DNA from: an uncultured Intestinimonas sp.
GTDB lineage: Bacteria > Bacillota_A > Clostridia > Oscillospirales > Oscillospiraceae
NCBI GenBank assembly: GCA_958435885.1
Contig: CAUBHZ010000011.1
Location: forward strand, 1 to 15,049
DNA length: 15,049 nt
Direction of reading: 5' to 3'
Under the pieces are notes generated by a model. It did no database searches, was not told where the DNA came from, and saw only the letters and a program-made list of their open reading frames with translations. The position numbers and the translations under genes were made by a program. Positions within the stretch are counted from its first letter, which is position 1, and every line of letters starts with the position of its first letter. Shown here in pieces: positions 7,922-14,132 of this stretch.

Positions 7922-8461
7922 TTACTGGGCCTCGCGTTTCTTCTTCTCGGCGGCCTTCCGGTCGGACTCGTCGGCCTTCTCCAGCCAGTCGGGGAGAAAG
8001 ACGATGATGAGCAGGATGAGGGCCGCGCAGATGGCGATATAAGTACCCGGGGGATTGGTGATCCAGTCGGAGAAGTAGCCCAGCTCGGGGACACAGAACA
8101 CCGGCTTGCCCACCAGGTTCTCGAAGAGCACCGGAGCGCCGTCGGGGGCGTCGTTGGCGTCGCCCTTGGTGTAGAAGTACCCGTTCTCCTCGTCGATGTC
8201 GATGACCCGGTGGGTGGCCACCACCAGATCCTCGTTGAGAACGAAGGTGATGGGGTCGCCCACCTGGATGTCCTCGGGGTCGGCGTCCTTCACGTAGATG
8301 AGGGACCCCACGGGGTAGGTGGGCTCCATGCTGCCGCTGAGGACGGCGTAGGGGGTGATGCCCACCAGCCGGACCCCGGCCAGCAGCACCGCCAGGACCA
8401 CCACCGCCGCCACCAGTACCCAGGAGACCGCGTTCCAGATTTTCTTGACCGTACGATTCAT
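7922..8461 (-). CDS. sipW: SipW-type signal peptidase I (S26B family)
   Basis: 179-aa membrane protease that would remove the leaders of the five TasA/camelysin-like proteins encoded downstream. A first membrane helix lies at about 8-32. The catalytic Ser44 is in SGSMEP, His84 in VVATHRVID takes the place of the lysine of ordinary bacterial signal peptidases, and the TKGDAND box is at 99-105. A second helix (about 138-158) precedes a charged cytosolic tail (EKKKREAQ). This Ser-His arrangement is the ER/archaeal-like type found in Bacillus SipW. The start ATG overlaps the stop of the preceding 151-aa gene as ATGA. A longer upstream open frame exists but lacks a supported start. Ribosome site AAAGGTGG lies about 10 nt upstream, inside the preceding gene. 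Confidence 0.93.
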   Translation of the reverse strand: MNRTVKKIWNAVSWVLVAAVVVLAVLLAGVRLVGITPYAVLSGSMEPTYPVGSLIYVKDADPEDIQVGDPITFVLNEDLVVATHRVIDIDEENGYFYTKGDANDAPDGAPVLFENLVGKPVFCVPELGYFSDWITNPPGTYIAICAALILLIIVFLPDWLEKADESDRKAAEKKKREAQ

Positions 8462-8913
8462 GCCCGCTGTTCCACCTTTTCCGTATTTTCCACCGTGACC
8501 GACAGGGCGTTGTCCAGCAGGCTGATGAGCTCCAGTGCGCTGCGGAACTGAGACTCCATATCCCGGTCCACCCAGAGGACGCTCCCCTGCCAGCTGGCGT
8601 TCTGCCGGAAGAGGACGCTGACCCGGAAGGTGGCGATGGGACTGCCCCTCTTCCGTTCCCGGGCGGCACACTCCAGAATGTGGTCCGCCGGAGCGGCAAA
8701 GGCGCGTGGTTCCACCCCCCGCTGGGGCTGGTTGTCCAGATCCATGACCGCGTCCATCAGCACCAGAAACTGCATCAGATTTTCAAAGCCGAGATTCTGA
8801 TCCAGTTTCGCGCACCGCAGTATCCCCTCCATACATTTATTTGTATAGGAGTATATCTGCACCACGCTGGTGTTCCTGCCCTTGGGCGCAAAGTGGGATG
8901 ATATGACCGCCAC
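8458..8913 (-). CDS. Conserved-looking hypothetical protein, translationally coupled to sipW
   Basis: I do not recognise a named family. The 151-aa product has no signal peptide or membrane helix, so it is probably cytosolic. The N-terminal half (about 20-75) is helical, with a KCMEGILRCAKL segment and LMQFLVLMDAVMDLDNQP. The C-terminal half (about 92-140) reads as beta strands plus a helix: FRVSVLFRQNASWQGSV, then LWVDR and FRSALELISLLDNAL. The start is a GTG at 8913, chosen because GGGGAGGG sits 7 nt upstream. The stop overlaps the sipW start (ATGA), so both products are probably made together. As first gene of the matrix operon and divergent from a BTAD regulator, it could be a regulator, chaperone or signalling partner; none of these is shown by the sequence. 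Confidence 0.75.
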   Translation of the reverse strand: MAVISSHFAPKGRNTSVVQIYSYTNKCMEGILRCAKLDQNLGFENLMQFLVLMDAVMDLDNQPQRGVEPRAFAAPADHILECAARERKRGSPIATFRVSVLFRQNASWQGSVLWVDRDMESQFRSALELISLLDNALSVTVENTEKVEQRA

Positions 8914-9173
8914 GCCTCTACCCTCCCCTTTTCACAAATTTCAGATGACTTTCATCCATCATTTGGTTATAGTTTATAGTCCACAGGTTTCCAGAAGGTT
9001 ACAGCCACAGCCTCACCAAGAATTTTTGAAAATTTTTTTATTTCTTTCCGTATTTTCCTTGTCCGTGGACATCCATTATGCTATCATATATAGTGATTTA
9101 GACTAGATTTGTATCGTGAACCGTGTATCGGTCGGGTGTAAAGCCCACATTATGTTCCTAGAGGTGATTCCAT
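8914..9173. other. Divergent intergenic region between matrix operon and BTAD regulator
   Basis: 260 nt separate the first minus-strand gene from the plus-strand regulator, so both promoters must lie here. The middle is strongly AT-rich (9020-9058, T and A runs), unlike the GC-rich flanks. On the minus strand the best -10-like element is TATAAC (8966-8971), in a direct repeat ACTATAA-ACTATAA, but no convincing -35 box is seen. The plus-strand promoter is listed separately. No RNA gene is recognised. Confidence 0.6.
9059..9087 (+). promoter_or_regulatory. Probable sigma-70 promoter of the BTAD regulator
   Basis: TTGTCC (9059-9064) and TATCAT (9082-9087) are separated by 17 nt, matching four and five of six consensus bases. 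The A/T-run tract immediately upstream (9020-9058) could act as an UP element. The start codon is about 80 nt downstream. Confidence 0.45.
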
Positions 9174-10430
9174 ATGGGCGTACGCGGTGTCTTGTATGTC
9201 TCCCTGCTGGGGAGCTTTTCCCTGCGCTACGTCAGCGGTGAGACGACACACGCCATCACAGAACAGGAGAGCACATCCCGCCGGCTGTGGACGTTTTTAC
9301 AGTATCTGTTCGCCTTTTCCCAGCGCAGTGTCTCCCAGGATGAGCTCATCGACGTCCTGTGGGGGGACTCCGACATCTCCAACCCGGTCAACACGCTGAA
9401 GACCCTGCTCCACCGCAGCCGTCAGGTCCTGGAGTCCCTGGGCATCCCCGACGGGAAGGAGGCTCTCCGCTACCGGCGGGGCATCTACTCCTGGTCGCCG
9501 GAGCTGGACATGCGGGTGGACGCCAACGATTTCGAAACCCTCTGCGCCCAGTTCGCCGCCGCCCCCCAGAGCACGGAGGGCCTTGAGGCCGCCGCCAAGG
9601 CGGTGGAGCTCTATCGGGGGGACTTCCTCCCCGCCGCCTCCGGCAGCCCCTGGGCCGTCTCCCTGCGCACCTACTACCACGATCGCTTCCTCCAGCTGTG
9701 CTGTGACCTGGCCAACGCCCTCCGGGCGGTCGGACGCACCGAGGACGCCATCGGCATCTGCCGCACCGCCACCACAGTCGATCCCTATGACGAGTCCTGC
9801 CACCTGCTCCTCATGGAGCTGCTGGCGGCCTCCGGCGCCCAGCAGGCCGCCCTCCAGCACTACGCCTACGTGTCCAACCTCTTTATGGATCAGCTGGGCG
9901 TCGCTCCGTCGGACAACATGGTGGCCTTCTACCACACTCTGGCCAAATCCGCCGGCGGCCTGGAGCTGGACCTCCACACGGTGAGAGACCATCTCCTGGA
10001 AAAAGAGCGCCATTCCGGGGCCTATTTCTGTGATTACATCGTCTTTCAGGACATTTATCGCCTGATGGCTCGGAGCGCACAGCGCTCCGGTCAGGTCGTC
10101 GAGCTGGTCATGATGACCCTGTTTGAGAAACAGGGTCGTCGCCTGGAACCAAACGACGCCGCCGCGGCCATGGATGACCTCCGCTCGGCCATCCACTCCA
10201 GCCTCCGCTCCGGCGACGTGTTCACCCGCTCCAGCGCCGTCCAGTTTCTCATCCTGCTCCCCTCCGCCAGCTATGAAAACGGCGTCAAGGTCTGCCAGCG
10301 GGTCCTCACGACCTTCCGGCAGGCGCCCAGCGCCAGCCGCTTCCGCCCTGAGTTCAGCCTGCTTCCCGTCCGCTCCTTCCCGGAGGAGCACTCCAGCTCC
10401 GTTGCGGGCTTTGCCAAATGTCCATCCTAA
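9174..10430 (+). CDS. BTAD/SARP-type transcriptional regulator with degenerate GGDEF-like C-terminus
   Basis: 418-aa cytosolic regulator. The N-terminus (about 5-110) is a winged-helix DNA-binding domain of the OmpR/SARP type (RLWTFLQYLFAFSQRSVSQ, DELIDVLWG, then NTLKTLLHRSRQVLESLG). A bacterial transcriptional activation domain of TPR helices follows (about 115-260, including AVELYRGDFLP and DPYDESCHLLLMELLA). The C-terminal part (about 283-405) reads like a GGDEF fold: LRSGDVFTRSSAVQFLILLP aligns with the usual L-R-x-x-D...R-x-GGDEF-x-x-LLP pattern, but GGDEF is replaced by SAVQF (354-358), so no cyclase activity is expected. Start ATG has GAGGTGAT about 5 nt upstream. The gene is divergent from the matrix operon and is followed 7 nt later by a strong terminator. 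Control of the matrix operon is inferred from position only. Confidence 0.85.
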   Translation: MGVRGVLYVSLLGSFSLRYVSGETTHAITEQESTSRRLWTFLQYLFAFSQRSVSQDELIDVLWGDSDISNPVNTLKTLLHRSRQVLESLGIPDGKEALRYRRGIYSWSPELDMRVDANDFETLCAQFAAAPQSTEGLEAAAKAVELYRGDFLPAASGSPWAVSLRTYYHDRFLQLCCDLANALRAVGRTEDAIGICRTATTVDPYDESCHLLLMELLAASGAQQAALQHYAYVSNLFMDQLGVAPSDNMVAFYHTLAKSAGGLELDLHTVRDHLLEKERHSGAYFCDYIVFQDIYRLMARSAQRSGQVVELVMMTLFEKQGRRLEPNDAAAAMDDLRSAIHSSLRSGDVFTRSSAVQFLILLPSASYENGVKVCQRVLTTFRQAPSASRFRPEFSLLPVRSFPEEHSSSVAGFAKCPS

Positions 10431-10436
10431 TCAGAT

Positions 10437-10477
10437 AGGCCGCTGTTTTCTTTGGAAAACAGCGGCCTTTTTCCTTC
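10437..10477 (+). terminator. Intrinsic terminator of the BTAD regulator gene (copy 1 of a 41-nt repeat)
   Basis: A perfect 13-bp stem (10438-10450 with 10455-10467, arms GGCCGCTGTTTTC and GAAAACAGCGGCC) encloses a 4-nt loop and is followed by TTTTT. It starts 7 nt after the stop codon. The whole 41-nt element recurs exactly at 14610-14650. Confidence 0.93.
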
Positions 10478-10520
10478 CAGTGGGACGTTGGGCAGGAAGG
10501 CGGACCCGGAGCGCCCCTCC

Positions 10521-10549
10521 TTGCATCTCAGGCGACCCCGTGTTACACT
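10521..10549 (+). promoter_or_regulatory. Possible sigma-70 promoter of the sigma-54 activator gene
   Basis: TTGCAT (10521-10526) and TACACT (10544-10549) are spaced by exactly 17 nt, with matches of three and four of six bases. It lies between the upstream terminator and the activator start at 10624, where a promoter is required. The match is modest. Confidence 0.35.
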
Positions 10550-10623
10550 ACCTTTATCAAAGTATGGGCGGACGCGGGCACTCCCCTGTCCGGACCCAGA
10601 CCCATGGAACGGGAGGGCCGACC

Positions 10624-12054
10624 ATGCCGACGACCGATCAAGCGCAGATGTCCAGTATCAGCCAGTCTCTGCTCAAAGGCAGCAAGGACGAGATCAACCG
10701 CCAGCTGTTCGCCATTCTGAACAGTGTGAACGACGGGCTGTACATCACCGATGGAGATGCCAACACCATCCTGGTCAACGACGCCTACGAGGCCATCTCC
10801 GGGCTGCGCCGCCGGGCGGTGCTGGGCAGGAACATGCGGGATATCGTCTCCGGCGGCCTCATCAACCGCTCGGGCTCCCTGGAGGTGCTGAAAACCAGAG
10901 GGCCGGTCACCCTGGAGCAGACCTTCGGCACCGGCAAGCGCGCCCTCATCACCAGTACCCCCCATTTCGACGGAGAGGGCCGCATCGCCCTCGTGGTCAC
11001 CGTGGTGCGGGATATCACGGAGATCCGCAGGCTCCAGCAGAGGCTGGAAAAGGACCGGGAGCGCCGCCGGGCGGAGATGGCCTTTCTCCAGCGGGCCAGC
11101 CAGTTCGGTGATGCCATCGTCGCCCATGACCCCACCACCCTTGAGGTGCTCAGCCGCGCCCGGAAGGTGGCCGCGCTGGATACAACCGTCCTGCTGCTGG
11201 GAGAGACCGGCGTGGGCAAGGAGCAGCTGGCCCGGTACATCTATGAAAACTCCAACCGGGCCGACCAGACCTTTATCGGCATCAACTGCGGGGCCATCCC
11301 CCCCTCCCTCATCGAGAGCGAGCTCTTCGGCTACGAGAAGGGTGCCTTTACCGGCGCCGGCAAGACGGGCAAAATGGGCTTGTTTGAGAGCGCCGACAAC
11401 GGCACCGTTTTCCTGGACGAGGTGGGTGACCTGCCCCTGGAGCTGCAGGTCCACCTGCTCCGCGTCCTTCAGGAGATGTCGGTACGCAGGGTGGGCGGCG
11501 TCCGCTCCATTCCGGTGAACACCCGGATCATTGCCGCCACCAACCGGGATCTGGCCGATATGGTGCGGAACAAGACCTTTCGGGAGGACCTCTATTACCG
11601 CCTGAATGTGGTGCCCATCGAGATCCCGCCTCTGCGCCGGCGTCCCGGCGACATCCGCCCCCTGGTGGACAGCTTCCTCGCCACCATGAACAAAAAATAC
11701 CAGTATCACAAGGCCTTCTCCCGTGAGGCCTTGGACGTCCTCCACCACTATGCCTGGCCAGGGAATGTGCGGGAGCTGAAAAATGTAGTGGAGCAGGCCG
11801 TGATCCTCAGCGCCGGCGACGAGATCCTGGCCTCCGACCTGCCCATCTCCTGCCGCTGCGGTCCCGCTCACAGCGGGTCCGGAGAGGAGGGCTCCATTGA
11901 TCTGAAAAAAAGGGTGGCCGCCTTTGAATACGAATACCTTGTAAAGGCGTATGAGCGCCATGGGACCGTGCGCGCGGCGGCGGCCAGCCTGGGCATGGAC
12001 AGCGCCACCTTTGTCCGGAAGCGGAAAAAGTACCAGAAGCTGCTGCAAAAATAA
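10624..12054 (+). CDS. PAS-containing sigma-54-dependent transcriptional activator (enhancer-binding protein)
   Basis: 476-aa regulator that would use ATP to open sigma-54 promoters. A PAS domain (about 25-130: ILNSVNDGLYITDGDANTILVND to VRDITEIRRLQQ) and a coiled linker (about 133-158) come first. The AAA+ domain (about 165-400) has Walker A GETGVGKE (193-200), the sigma-54 contact loop GAFTGA (240-245), Walker B TVFLDE (261-266), and the YYRLNV and WPGNVRELKN signatures. A Fis-type helix-turn-helix ends the protein (about 435-470). The frame is open far upstream, but GGGAGG lies about 7 nt before the ATG at 10624 and the family domains begin just after. No receiver domain is present, so a small ligand or redox cue via PAS is likely. 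The next gene, abfD, has a sigma-54 promoter and palindromes, making it the probable target. Confidence 0.92.
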   Translation: MPTTDQAQMSSISQSLLKGSKDEINRQLFAILNSVNDGLYITDGDANTILVNDAYEAISGLRRRAVLGRNMRDIVSGGLINRSGSLEVLKTRGPVTLEQTFGTGKRALITSTPHFDGEGRIALVVTVVRDITEIRRLQQRLEKDRERRRAEMAFLQRASQFGDAIVAHDPTTLEVLSRARKVAALDTTVLLLGETGVGKEQLARYIYENSNRADQTFIGINCGAIPPSLIESELFGYEKGAFTGAGKTGKMGLFESADNGTVFLDEVGDLPLELQVHLLRVLQEMSVRRVGGVRSIPVNTRIIAATNRDLADMVRNKTFREDLYYRLNVVPIEIPPLRRRPGDIRPLVDSFLATMNKKYQYHKAFSREALDVLHHYAWPGNVRELKNVVEQAVILSAGDEILASDLPISCRCGPAHSGSGEEGSIDLKKRVAAFEYEYLVKAYERHGTVRAAAASLGMDSATFVRKRKKYQKLLQK

Positions 12055-12080
12055 AACGGCTGCTGCAAAAATGCAGCAGC
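12039..12080. promoter_or_regulatory. Candidate enhancer site 1 (TGCTGCA-N4-TGCAGCA) plus adjacent half-site
   Basis: A 9-bp inverted repeat GCTGCTGCA/TGCAGCAGC (12059-12067 and 12072-12080) encloses AAAA. It begins 4 nt after the activator's stop codon. A direct copy of its left arm, GCTGCTGCAAAAAT, occurs 20 bp upstream (12039-12052), overlapping the activator's last codons. There is no T-run after the hairpin, so an operator is a better reading than a terminator. Its core equals that of the second palindrome at 12134-12163. Its centre lies about 189 bp before the predicted abfD transcription start. Confidence 0.65.
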
Positions 12081-12133
12081 TCCAAAAGCCCGTTTTCCCA
12101 ACGCATACGCCTTTTCAGGAACGGTAGCCCGAC

Positions 12134-12163
12134 GGAATTTGCTGCATAATTGCAGCAAATTCC
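12134..12163. promoter_or_regulatory. Candidate enhancer site 2 (TGCTGCA-N4-TGCAGCA)
   Basis: A perfect 13-bp inverted repeat (GGAATTTGCTGCA with TGCAGCAAATTCC) surrounds a TAAT spacer. The core TGCTGCA-N4-TGCAGCA, including the 4-nt spacing, is the same as in site 1, 79 bp upstream. Its centre lies about 110 bp before the predicted sigma-54 transcription start, a typical distance for enhancer-binding proteins acting by DNA looping. The likely binder is the Fis-type helix-turn-helix of the activator encoded just upstream (inference). Confidence 0.72.
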
Positions 12164-12183
12164 CCGCCCGCAAGGGTGCTTTC

Positions 12184-12222
12184 AATTCCCCAAAGAGTTG
12201 GGCCGCAACTCTTTGGGGAATT
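12184..12222. repeat. 39-nt perfect inverted repeat upstream of the abfD promoter
   Basis: Two 17-nt arms (AATTCCCCAAAGAGTTG and its exact complement CAACTCTTTGGGGAATT) flank a 5-nt centre GGCCG. There is no T-run on either strand, so it is not an obvious terminator. It lies between enhancer site 2 and the -24 element, ending 10 nt before the latter, where it could bind a second regulator or shape the promoter DNA. It does not share the TGCTGCA core of the other palindromes. Confidence 0.8.
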
Positions 12223-12231
12223 ACTTCCAAA

Positions 12232-12248
12232 TTGGCACGTCCTATGCT
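12232..12248 (+). promoter_or_regulatory. Sigma-54 (-24/-12) promoter of abfD
   Basis: TTGGCACG (12232-12239), four bases, then ATGCT (12244-12248). The invariant GG (12234-12235) and GC (12246-12247) are 12 bp apart as required, and only the first T of the TTGC element differs from consensus. Transcription would start near 12259, leaving a leader of about 90 nt before the abfD start. A further TGCTGCA half-site (12260-12266) sits at the predicted start. Confidence 0.8.
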
Positions 12249-12348
12249 TTCATATCAGATGCTGCATATGGCCGTCCGCCTGTGCCGGTGGCACGCTCCT
12301 CCGGTATGTGTACGGCGGCACGATCCAATCTGGAAAGGAAGTATCGCT

Positions 12349-13803
12349 ATGGCACTTATGACCGGTGAGCAATACATCGAGAGCATCCGCAAGATCCCCA
12401 TGCAGATCTACATGTTCGGCAAGAAGGTGGAGAACCCGGTGGACGACCCAATCCTCCGCCCTTCCCTCAACAGCGTACGCATGACCTATGATCTGGCCCA
12501 GATGCCCGAGTACCAGGATCTGATGACCGTCGTCTCCCCCGAGACCGGTGAGCGCATCAACCGGTTCACCCACATCCACCGCTCCACCGAGGACCTGCGT
12601 AACAAGGTGAAGATGCAGCGGCTGCTGGGCCAGAAGACCGCCGCCTGCTTCCAGCGCTGCGTGGGTATGGATGCCTTCAACGCCGAGTACTCCACCACCT
12701 ATGAGATCGACAAGCGCTACGGCACCCACTACCATGAAAACTTCAAGAAGTTCATGCTCTACTGCCAGGAGAACGATCTCACCGTGGACGGCGCCATGAC
12801 GGACACCAAGGGCGACCGCTCCAAGGCGCCCCATGAGCAGGACGACCCCGATCTCTTCCTCCGGGTGGTGGAGCGGCGGCCCGACGGCGTGGTGGTCTGC
12901 GGCGCCAAGGCCCACCAGACCGGCATCATCAACTCCCACGAGGTCATCGTCATGCCCACCATCTCCATGGGTCCCGACGACAGGGATTACGCCATCTCCT
13001 TTGCCGTGCCCCTGAGCACTGAGGGTCTCTATATGATCGTCGGCCGCCAGAGCTGCGACACCCGCAAGACCGAGGGCGGCGATATGGACGTGGGCAATGC
13101 CGAGTTCGGCGGCGTGGAGGCCCTCACCGTGTTTGACCACGTCTTCGTGCCCAACGAGCGCATCTTCCTCAACGGCGAGACCGAGTTCGCCGGCATGCTG
13201 GTGGAGCGCTTCGCCGGCTACCACCGCCAGAGCTACGGCGGCTGCAAGGTAGGGGTGGGCGACGTGCTCATTGGCGCCGCCGCCGTGGCCGCCGACTACA
13301 ACGGCGCCGCCAAGGCCTCCCACATCAAGGACAAGCTCATCGAGATGACCCATCTCAACGAGACCCTCTACTGCTGCGGCATCGCCTGTTCCGCCGAGGG
13401 CTACCCCACCGAAAGCGGCAACTACATGATCGATCTGCTGCTGGCCAACGTCTGCAAGCAGAACGTGACCCGTTTCCCCTACGAGATCGTCCGCCTGGCC
13501 GAGGACATCGCCGGCGGCCTCATGGTCACCGCCCCCTCCGAGGCCGATCTCCGGGACCCCAAGCTGGGACCCGTCATCGACAAGTACTTTAAGGGTGTCT
13601 CCGGCGTGTCCACCGAGAACCGCCTGCGCATCCTGCGCCTCATCGAGAACCTGTCCCTGGGCACCGCCGCCGTGGGTTACCGCACCGAGTCCATGCACGG
13701 CGCCGGCTCCCCCCAGGCCCAGCGCATCATGATCGCCCGGCAGGGCAATCTGCCCCACAAGAAGGCCCTGGCAAAGGCCATCGCCCATATCAAGGAGGAC
13801 TGA
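12349..13803 (+). CDS. abfD: 4-hydroxybutyryl-CoA dehydratase / vinylacetyl-CoA isomerase
   Basis: 484-aa FAD and [4Fe-4S] enzyme that converts 4-hydroxybutyryl-CoA to crotonyl-CoA, a step in 4-aminobutyrate and succinate fermentation to butyrate. It closely resembles the Clostridium aminobutyricum enzyme as I recall it: RLLGQKTAACFQRCVGMDAF holds Cys100 and Cys104, and RFAGYHRQSYGGCKVGVGD holds His292, Tyr296 and Cys299. These match the known cluster ligands and catalytic tyrosine. Glu257 is also kept. The C-terminal SMHGAGSPQAQRIMIARQG is fully conserved. Start ATG at 12349 has AAAGGAA 8 nt upstream; the ATG at 12358 is a less likely alternative. Transcription is probably from the sigma-54 promoter. 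Two small genes with Fe-S-type cysteine motifs follow. CoA-transferase and 4-hydroxybutyrate dehydrogenase genes are not in the window. Confidence 0.96.
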   Translation: MALMTGEQYIESIRKIPMQIYMFGKKVENPVDDPILRPSLNSVRMTYDLAQMPEYQDLMTVVSPETGERINRFTHIHRSTEDLRNKVKMQRLLGQKTAACFQRCVGMDAFNAEYSTTYEIDKRYGTHYHENFKKFMLYCQENDLTVDGAMTDTKGDRSKAPHEQDDPDLFLRVVERRPDGVVVCGAKAHQTGIINSHEVIVMPTISMGPDDRDYAISFAVPLSTEGLYMIVGRQSCDTRKTEGGDMDVGNAEFGGVEALTVFDHVFVPNERIFLNGETEFAGMLVERFAGYHRQSYGGCKVGVGDVLIGAAAVAADYNGAAKASHIKDKLIEMTHLNETLYCCGIACSAEGYPTESGNYMIDLLLANVCKQNVTRFPYEIVRLAEDIAGGLMVTAPSEADLRDPKLGPVIDKYFKGVSGVSTENRLRILRLIENLSLGTAAVGYRTESMHGAGSPQAQRIMIARQGNLPHKKALAKAIAHIKED

Positions 13804-13847
13804 CCACCCCGCAGGGGCGGTGTGATCCTTCGGAAAGGAGGCTCTCC

Positions 13848-14132
13848 ATGTATCCTGAGATCGAAGCGGTCCTGGATCAATACGTACGGCCGCTGCTCCG
13901 CGCCCACGGCGGAGACATGGAAGTCCTGGAGCTCACTGACGACGGCATCCTTCGCTTCCGCATGCATGGCCGGTGTGCCGGCTGTCCTGCCGCCGACCTG
14001 ACCACCGAGGAGCTCATCCAGGCCGAGCTTACAGAGCGGCTCCCCCAGGTGAAACAGGCCGTGCTGGTCCACGAGGTGAGCGAGGATCTGCTCCGACAGG
14101 CCCGGGCCATCCTGCGGAACCACCATGGGTGA
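13848..14132 (+). CDS. NFU (NifU C-terminal) domain Fe-S scaffold/carrier protein
   Basis: 94-aa single-domain protein. The NFU signature is present: a helical start, RPLLRAHGGDMEVLEL (14-29), and the cluster-binding pair Cys43 and Cys46 in GRCAGCPAAD. Homologues hold a labile [4Fe-4S] cluster at the dimer interface and pass it to target enzymes. Length fits stand-alone NFU proteins. AAAGGAGG lies about 6 nt before the ATG, 44 nt after the abfD stop, and the gene overlaps the next by 8 nt. Its place right behind abfD suggests cluster delivery or repair for that dehydratase (inference). A general housekeeping Fe-S role is the alternative. Confidence 0.9.
   Translation: MYPEIEAVLDQYVRPLLRAHGGDMEVLELTDDGILRFRMHGRCAGCPAADLTTEELIQAELTERLPQVKQAVLVHEVSEDLLRQARAILRNHHG

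Noticed and set aside
8462..8671. N-terminal extension of SipW by 70 residues
   Set aside because: It overlaps the upstream gene in another frame and has no domain; the SipW helix begins right after the ATG at 8461, which forms an ATGA overlap.
8966..8994. Minus-strand sigma-70 promoter for the matrix operon
   Set aside because: TATAAC is a fair -10 box, but the best -35 (TGGAAA at 16 nt or CTGGAA at 17 nt) is weak; mentioned only within the intergenic entry.
10123..10623. N-terminal extension of the sigma-54 activator frame by about 167 codons
   Set aside because: It overlaps the BTAD gene, its terminator and the intergenic region, and the translated sequence is Pro/Ser/Arg-rich shadow. 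The ATG at 10624 has a ribosome site.
12059..12080. Hairpin after the activator gene as an intrinsic terminator
   Set aside because: No T-run follows it, and the same core recurs at 12134-12163 in a regulatory position, so an operator fits better.
12139..12348. N-terminal extension of AbfD by 70 codons
   Set aside because: This stretch contains the palindromes and sigma-54 promoter, and the protein family begins at the ATG at 12349.
12250..13788. Minus-strand open frame of about 510 codons opposite abfD
   Set aside because: The plus strand encodes an unmistakable AbfD; the antisense product is Gly/His/Val-rich low-information sequence.
13804..13847. Small hairpin between abfD and the NFU gene as a terminator
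   Set aside because: The stem is imperfect and has no T-tract, and the genes are only 44 nt apart; at most an mRNA processing signal.
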